DNA of 64,000 nt from the NCBI GenBank assembly GCA_002842575.1, contig PHDJ01000009.1, positions 1-64,000 on the forward strand. Direction: 5' to 3'. Source of the stretch: Bacteroidetes bacterium HGW-Bacteroidetes-2 (GTDB lineage Bacteria > Bacteroidota > Bacteroidia > Flavobacteriales > Flavobacteriaceae). Shown here piece by piece: positions 61,012 through 64,000 of the stretch. Position 1 is the stretch's first letter. Each line of letters opens with the position of its first letter. The translations under genes were made by a program, and so were the position numbers. Below the pieces are notes generated by a model that made no database searches, had not been told where the DNA came from, and saw only the letters and a program-made list of their open reading frames with translations.

Positions 61012-63474
61012 TTGAAAACACACATTTTAGTCCGTATATTTTTTATTGCATTTCTAGGATCCAACCTATTTGCACAAACCGCAACCATTAAAGGAATTAT
61101 TTTAGACGACCAAAACCAACCCATACCTGGGGTCAATATTACCCATGGGGAACAAGGCACTCTGTCTGACCTCAACGGTTTTTATCTATTTGAAATTCCT
61201 GCGGAACAAGAAATCACCATTCTTTTTTCACACATAAGTTTTAAAAAGATATCTCTAAAGCTAAGCTTAAAAAAAAATGAAGATTTTGAATTTAACCCCG
61301 TTATGCTTCTCGGTATAGAACAAATTGGCGAAATCGTAATTTCTGGCAGAGAAAACAAACAAGTGCAAGGCATAACAAGTTTAACACCAGAAACCATTAG
61401 ACGAACTCCTGGTGCTAATGCAGGTGTTGAAAACCTTCTAAAATCACTGCCAGGGGTAAGTGGCAACAATGAATTAAGCACCCAATATTCGGTTAGGGGT
61501 GGTAATTATGACGAAAATTTGGTATACGTAAACGAAATTGAAGTCTATCGACCGTTTTTGATTAGAAGTGGACAACAAGAAGGATTAAGCTTTGTAAATA
61601 GCGACCTTACCTCTAGCGTTGATTTTTCAGCAGGCGGATTTCAAGCAAAATATGGAGACAAGCTTTCCTCTGTCTTAGATATTACCTATCGAAGACCTGC
61701 AAGTTTTAATGCCTCTGCCGATTTTAGCTTACTTGGCGCAAGTGTAGCCGCCGGTGGAATTTCAAAAAACGGAAGATTAACCGCTATAGCCGGACTTCGG
61801 TATAGAAACAACAGTTTATTAGTAGATGCTCAAGAAACAGAAACTAATTTTAAACCCGTTTTTGCCGATGTGCAAACCTATTTAACCTATAAAGTAAATA
61901 ATAAATTAGAAATTGGATTTCTGGGGAACTTAGCCATTAACAAATACAGTTATAAACCCCTAACTCGACAAACAAATTTTGGTACATTAGCAGACCCCAT
62001 TGCGCTTCTTATTTTTTATGAAGGGCAAGAAGAAGATCGATATGATACATATTTTGGCGCTTTAAAAAGCACCTATGTGGTTAATGAAAATTTAACTTTA
62101 AAATGGATTGCATCGGCATACCACACACAAGAGCAGGAATATTTTGACATATTAGCACAATATCGAATTGGGGAAGTAAATACCGACATAGGCTCCAGTG
62201 GTTTGGGTGATGTAGAATTTAGTAGAGCTATTGGGGCGCAACTCACTCATGCTAGAAATGACTTAGATGCATTAATTTTTAATATTGAGCACAAAGGCGA
62301 TTACAACAAAAATGACCACTTGTTTCAATACGGATTAAAATACACCCGTGAAGATATTCGTGATCGTATTCAGGAATTTGAAATTATAGATTCAGCAGGA
62401 TTTTCTATTCGACCTATAGGATCTGAATTTATAAATGATCAACCTTATAATGCATTTACTTCGCCATTAGTACCTTTCAATAATGTTAGAGCTTTTAACG
62501 ACGTTCAGATAGATCGATTATCTGGGTTTTTGCAGTGGAGTAAGCAATATTCTATGGGTGAAAATGAGGTTTGGCTAAATGCCGGAGTTCGCGCCCATAA
62601 CTGGACCGTGAGTGGCGAAGGTATTACAAATAATACACAAACAGTATTTAGCCCGAGAGCACAAATAGCTATAAAGCCAAACTGGGATAAAGACATGCTC
62701 TTTAAGCTTTCTGGAGGACTGTATCACCAACCCCCTTTTTACAGAGAATTGCGTGATGAAACAGGAACAGTAATTCCAGATGTAAAAGCACAACAATCGT
62801 TTCATATCGTATTAGGAAACGATTACAGTTTTAAAATGTGGAATCGTCCTTTTGTTCTTAATTCAGAAGTATATTATAAAAATTTAACCGATGTGAATAC
62901 CTTCACTATAGAAAATGTTAGGATACGATATCGTGCTAATAATAATGCAGAAGCCTATGCTTATGGGTTAGACCTTCGACTTACTGGTGAATTTGTGCCA
63001 GGCACAGAAAGCTGGTTAAGTTTTGGGTACTTAAAAACTGAAGAAAATTTAGACAATAGAGGTTATATCTTCAGACCAACAGACCAAAGATTAAAATTTG
63101 CTATTTTATTTCAGGACTATATGCCAAGAATCCCAGATGTAAAAGTATATATCAATTTGGTTTACAACACAGGACTTCCAGGCGGTTCACCAAGCTTTGC
63201 CGATCCTCATGATTTTCAATCCAGATTGCCCGATTACAAAAGAGCAGATGTTGGTTTTTCTTATGTTTTAGTAGATGAAAACAAACGGAGAGATTCAGGG
63301 TGGTTAAAACCCTTTAAAGAACTATCCTTGGGATTTGAAATTTTCAACATATTTGATGTACAAAATTCCATTACCAATACCTTTGTTAGAGATGTAAGTA
63401 CCAAAGTGCAATATTCCGTACCAAACTTTCTAACACCAAGGGTATTCAATGTTCGAACCTCAATGCGATTTTAA
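61012..63474 (+). CDS. TonB-dependent receptor with N-terminal carboxypeptidase-like domain
   Basis: ATIKGIILDDQNQPIPGVNI; plug LLKSLPGVSGNNELSTQYSVRGGNYDENLVYVNEIEVYRP; TTG start. Confidence 0.92.
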   Translation: MKTHILVRIFFIAFLGSNLFAQTATIKGIILDDQNQPIPGVNITHGEQGTLSDLNGFYLFEIPAEQEITILFSHISFKKISLKLSLKKNEDFEFNPVMLLGIEQIGEIVISGRENKQVQGITSLTPETIRRTPGANAGVENLLKSLPGVSGNNELSTQYSVRGGNYDENLVYVNEIEVYRPFLIRSGQQEGLSFVNSDLTSSVDFSAGGFQAKYGDKLSSVLDITYRRPASFNASADFSLLGASVAAGGISKNGRLTAIAGLRYRNNSLLVDAQETETNFKPVFADVQTYLTYKVNNKLEIGFLGNLAINKYSYKPLTRQTNFGTLADPIALLIFYEGQEEDRYDTYFGALKSTYVVNENLTLKWIASAYHTQEQEYFDILAQYRIGEVNTDIGSSGLGDVEFSRAIGAQLTHARNDLDALIFNIEHKGDYNKNDHLFQYGLKYTREDIRDRIQEFEIIDSAGFSIRPIGSEFINDQPYNAFTSPLVPFNNVRAFNDVQIDRLSGFLQWSKQYSMGENEVWLNAGVRAHNWTVSGEGITNNTQTVFSPRAQIAIKPNWDKDMLFKLSGGLYHQPPFYRELRDETGTVIPDVKAQQSFHIVLGNDYSFKMWNRPFVLNSEVYYKNLTDVNTFTIENVRIRYRANNNAEAYAYGLDLRLTGEFVPGTESWLSFGYLKTEENLDNRGYIFRPTDQRLKFAILFQDYMPRIPDVKVYINLVYNTGLPGGSPSFADPHDFQSRLPDYKRADVGFSYVLVDENKRRDSGWLKPFKELSLGFEIFNIFDVQNSITNTFVRDVSTKVQYSVPNFLTPRVFNVRTSMRF

Positions 63475-63502
63475 AAGGTACGAATAAAACTAAACCTAAG
63501 TG

Positions 63503-64000
63503 TTAACCTCCGATAAAGTCTCTCAAAACACCAACTACATAATCTACTTCTTTTTTGGTATTGAATGCTGAAAAAGAAAAACGGATGGATGGTTTTTTAA
63601 TTTCTTCCTCATTAAGAATTGCTTGTAGCACGTGAGAACCTTTGTCGCTTCCGCTTTGGCAGGCACTACCTTTTGAGCATGCAATTCCTTTTAAATCTAA
63701 TTGAAACAACAAGAGCAATGCTTTTTCTTGAGCAATGGGTAAACGTACATTAATTAAAGTATAAGTGCTTTTTTCTAAATCAGAACAAGGACCATTAAAG
63801 TCAACTTCTGGTAGGAACTTCACAAGCTGCTCGATAAAGTATTTTTTTAAATCGGTTACGTATGCTTGTTCCTTTTCAAGATGGTCATAGGCCAATTGAA
63901 ATGCCGTTTCTAAACCCGCAATATTATGCACTGATTCTGTTCCAGCTCTGAGTCCACGTTCTTGCTCACCTCCGTGAATGAGAGCATGTAATCCGCTGTT
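63503..64000 (-). CDS. cysteine desulfurase family protein (5' end beyond window)
   Basis: Frame stays open to the right edge: HGGEQERGLRAGTESVHNIAG; GIACSKGSACQSGSDKGSHVL catalytic Cys loop; IRFSFSAFNTKKEVD. Confidence 0.93.
   Translation of the reverse strand, partial: NSGLHALIHGGEQERGLRAGTESVHNIAGLETAFQLAYDHLEKEQAYVTDLKKYFIEQLVKFLPEVDFNGPCSDLEKSTYTLINVRLPIAQEKALLLLFQLDLKGIACSKGSACQSGSDKGSHVLQAILNEEEIKKPSIRFSFSAFNTKKEVDYVVGVLRDFIGG

Noticed and set aside
61182-63449. Minus-strand ORFs within the TonB receptor gene
   Set aside because: Antisense to a complete, well-supported receptor gene.

Overview
The window is a low-GC Bacteroidota chromosome segment, most likely Flavobacteriaceae. Supporting markers are PorQ and PorV/PorQ-type T9SS proteins, TamB, a head-GIN protein and a 6S-Flavo-like RNA locus between zapA and rny. 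It is mostly chromosomal housekeeping and envelope genes: lnt, a LolD-like ABC ATPase, tamB, tsaD, rsmE, cmk, porQ, lon, an ECF sigma factor, lpdA, aroQ, xerD, rny, zapA, a TonB receptor, and a cysteine desulfurase cut by the right edge. An accessory redox/stress stretch lies at about 11.5-31 kb. I saw no CRISPR array, tRNA/rRNA, prophage, IS element or recognisable defence system. The best leads are: (1) an aldehyde dehydrogenase/DUF779/AraC module with 21-bp-spaced direct repeats over the promoter and a terminator-like hairpin just before DUF779; (2) three tandem diverged secreted 'QVGI..T..P' paralogs; (3) a decayed LamG plus HYR-like adhesin fragment beside UDP-sugar genes; (4) a 6S RNA candidate with a perfect 10-bp closing stem; (5) a papain-like candidate protein paired with a 98-aa orphan; (6) an ECF sigma/membrane protein/two beta-solenoid cassette. 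None is proven to be a new system from sequence alone.
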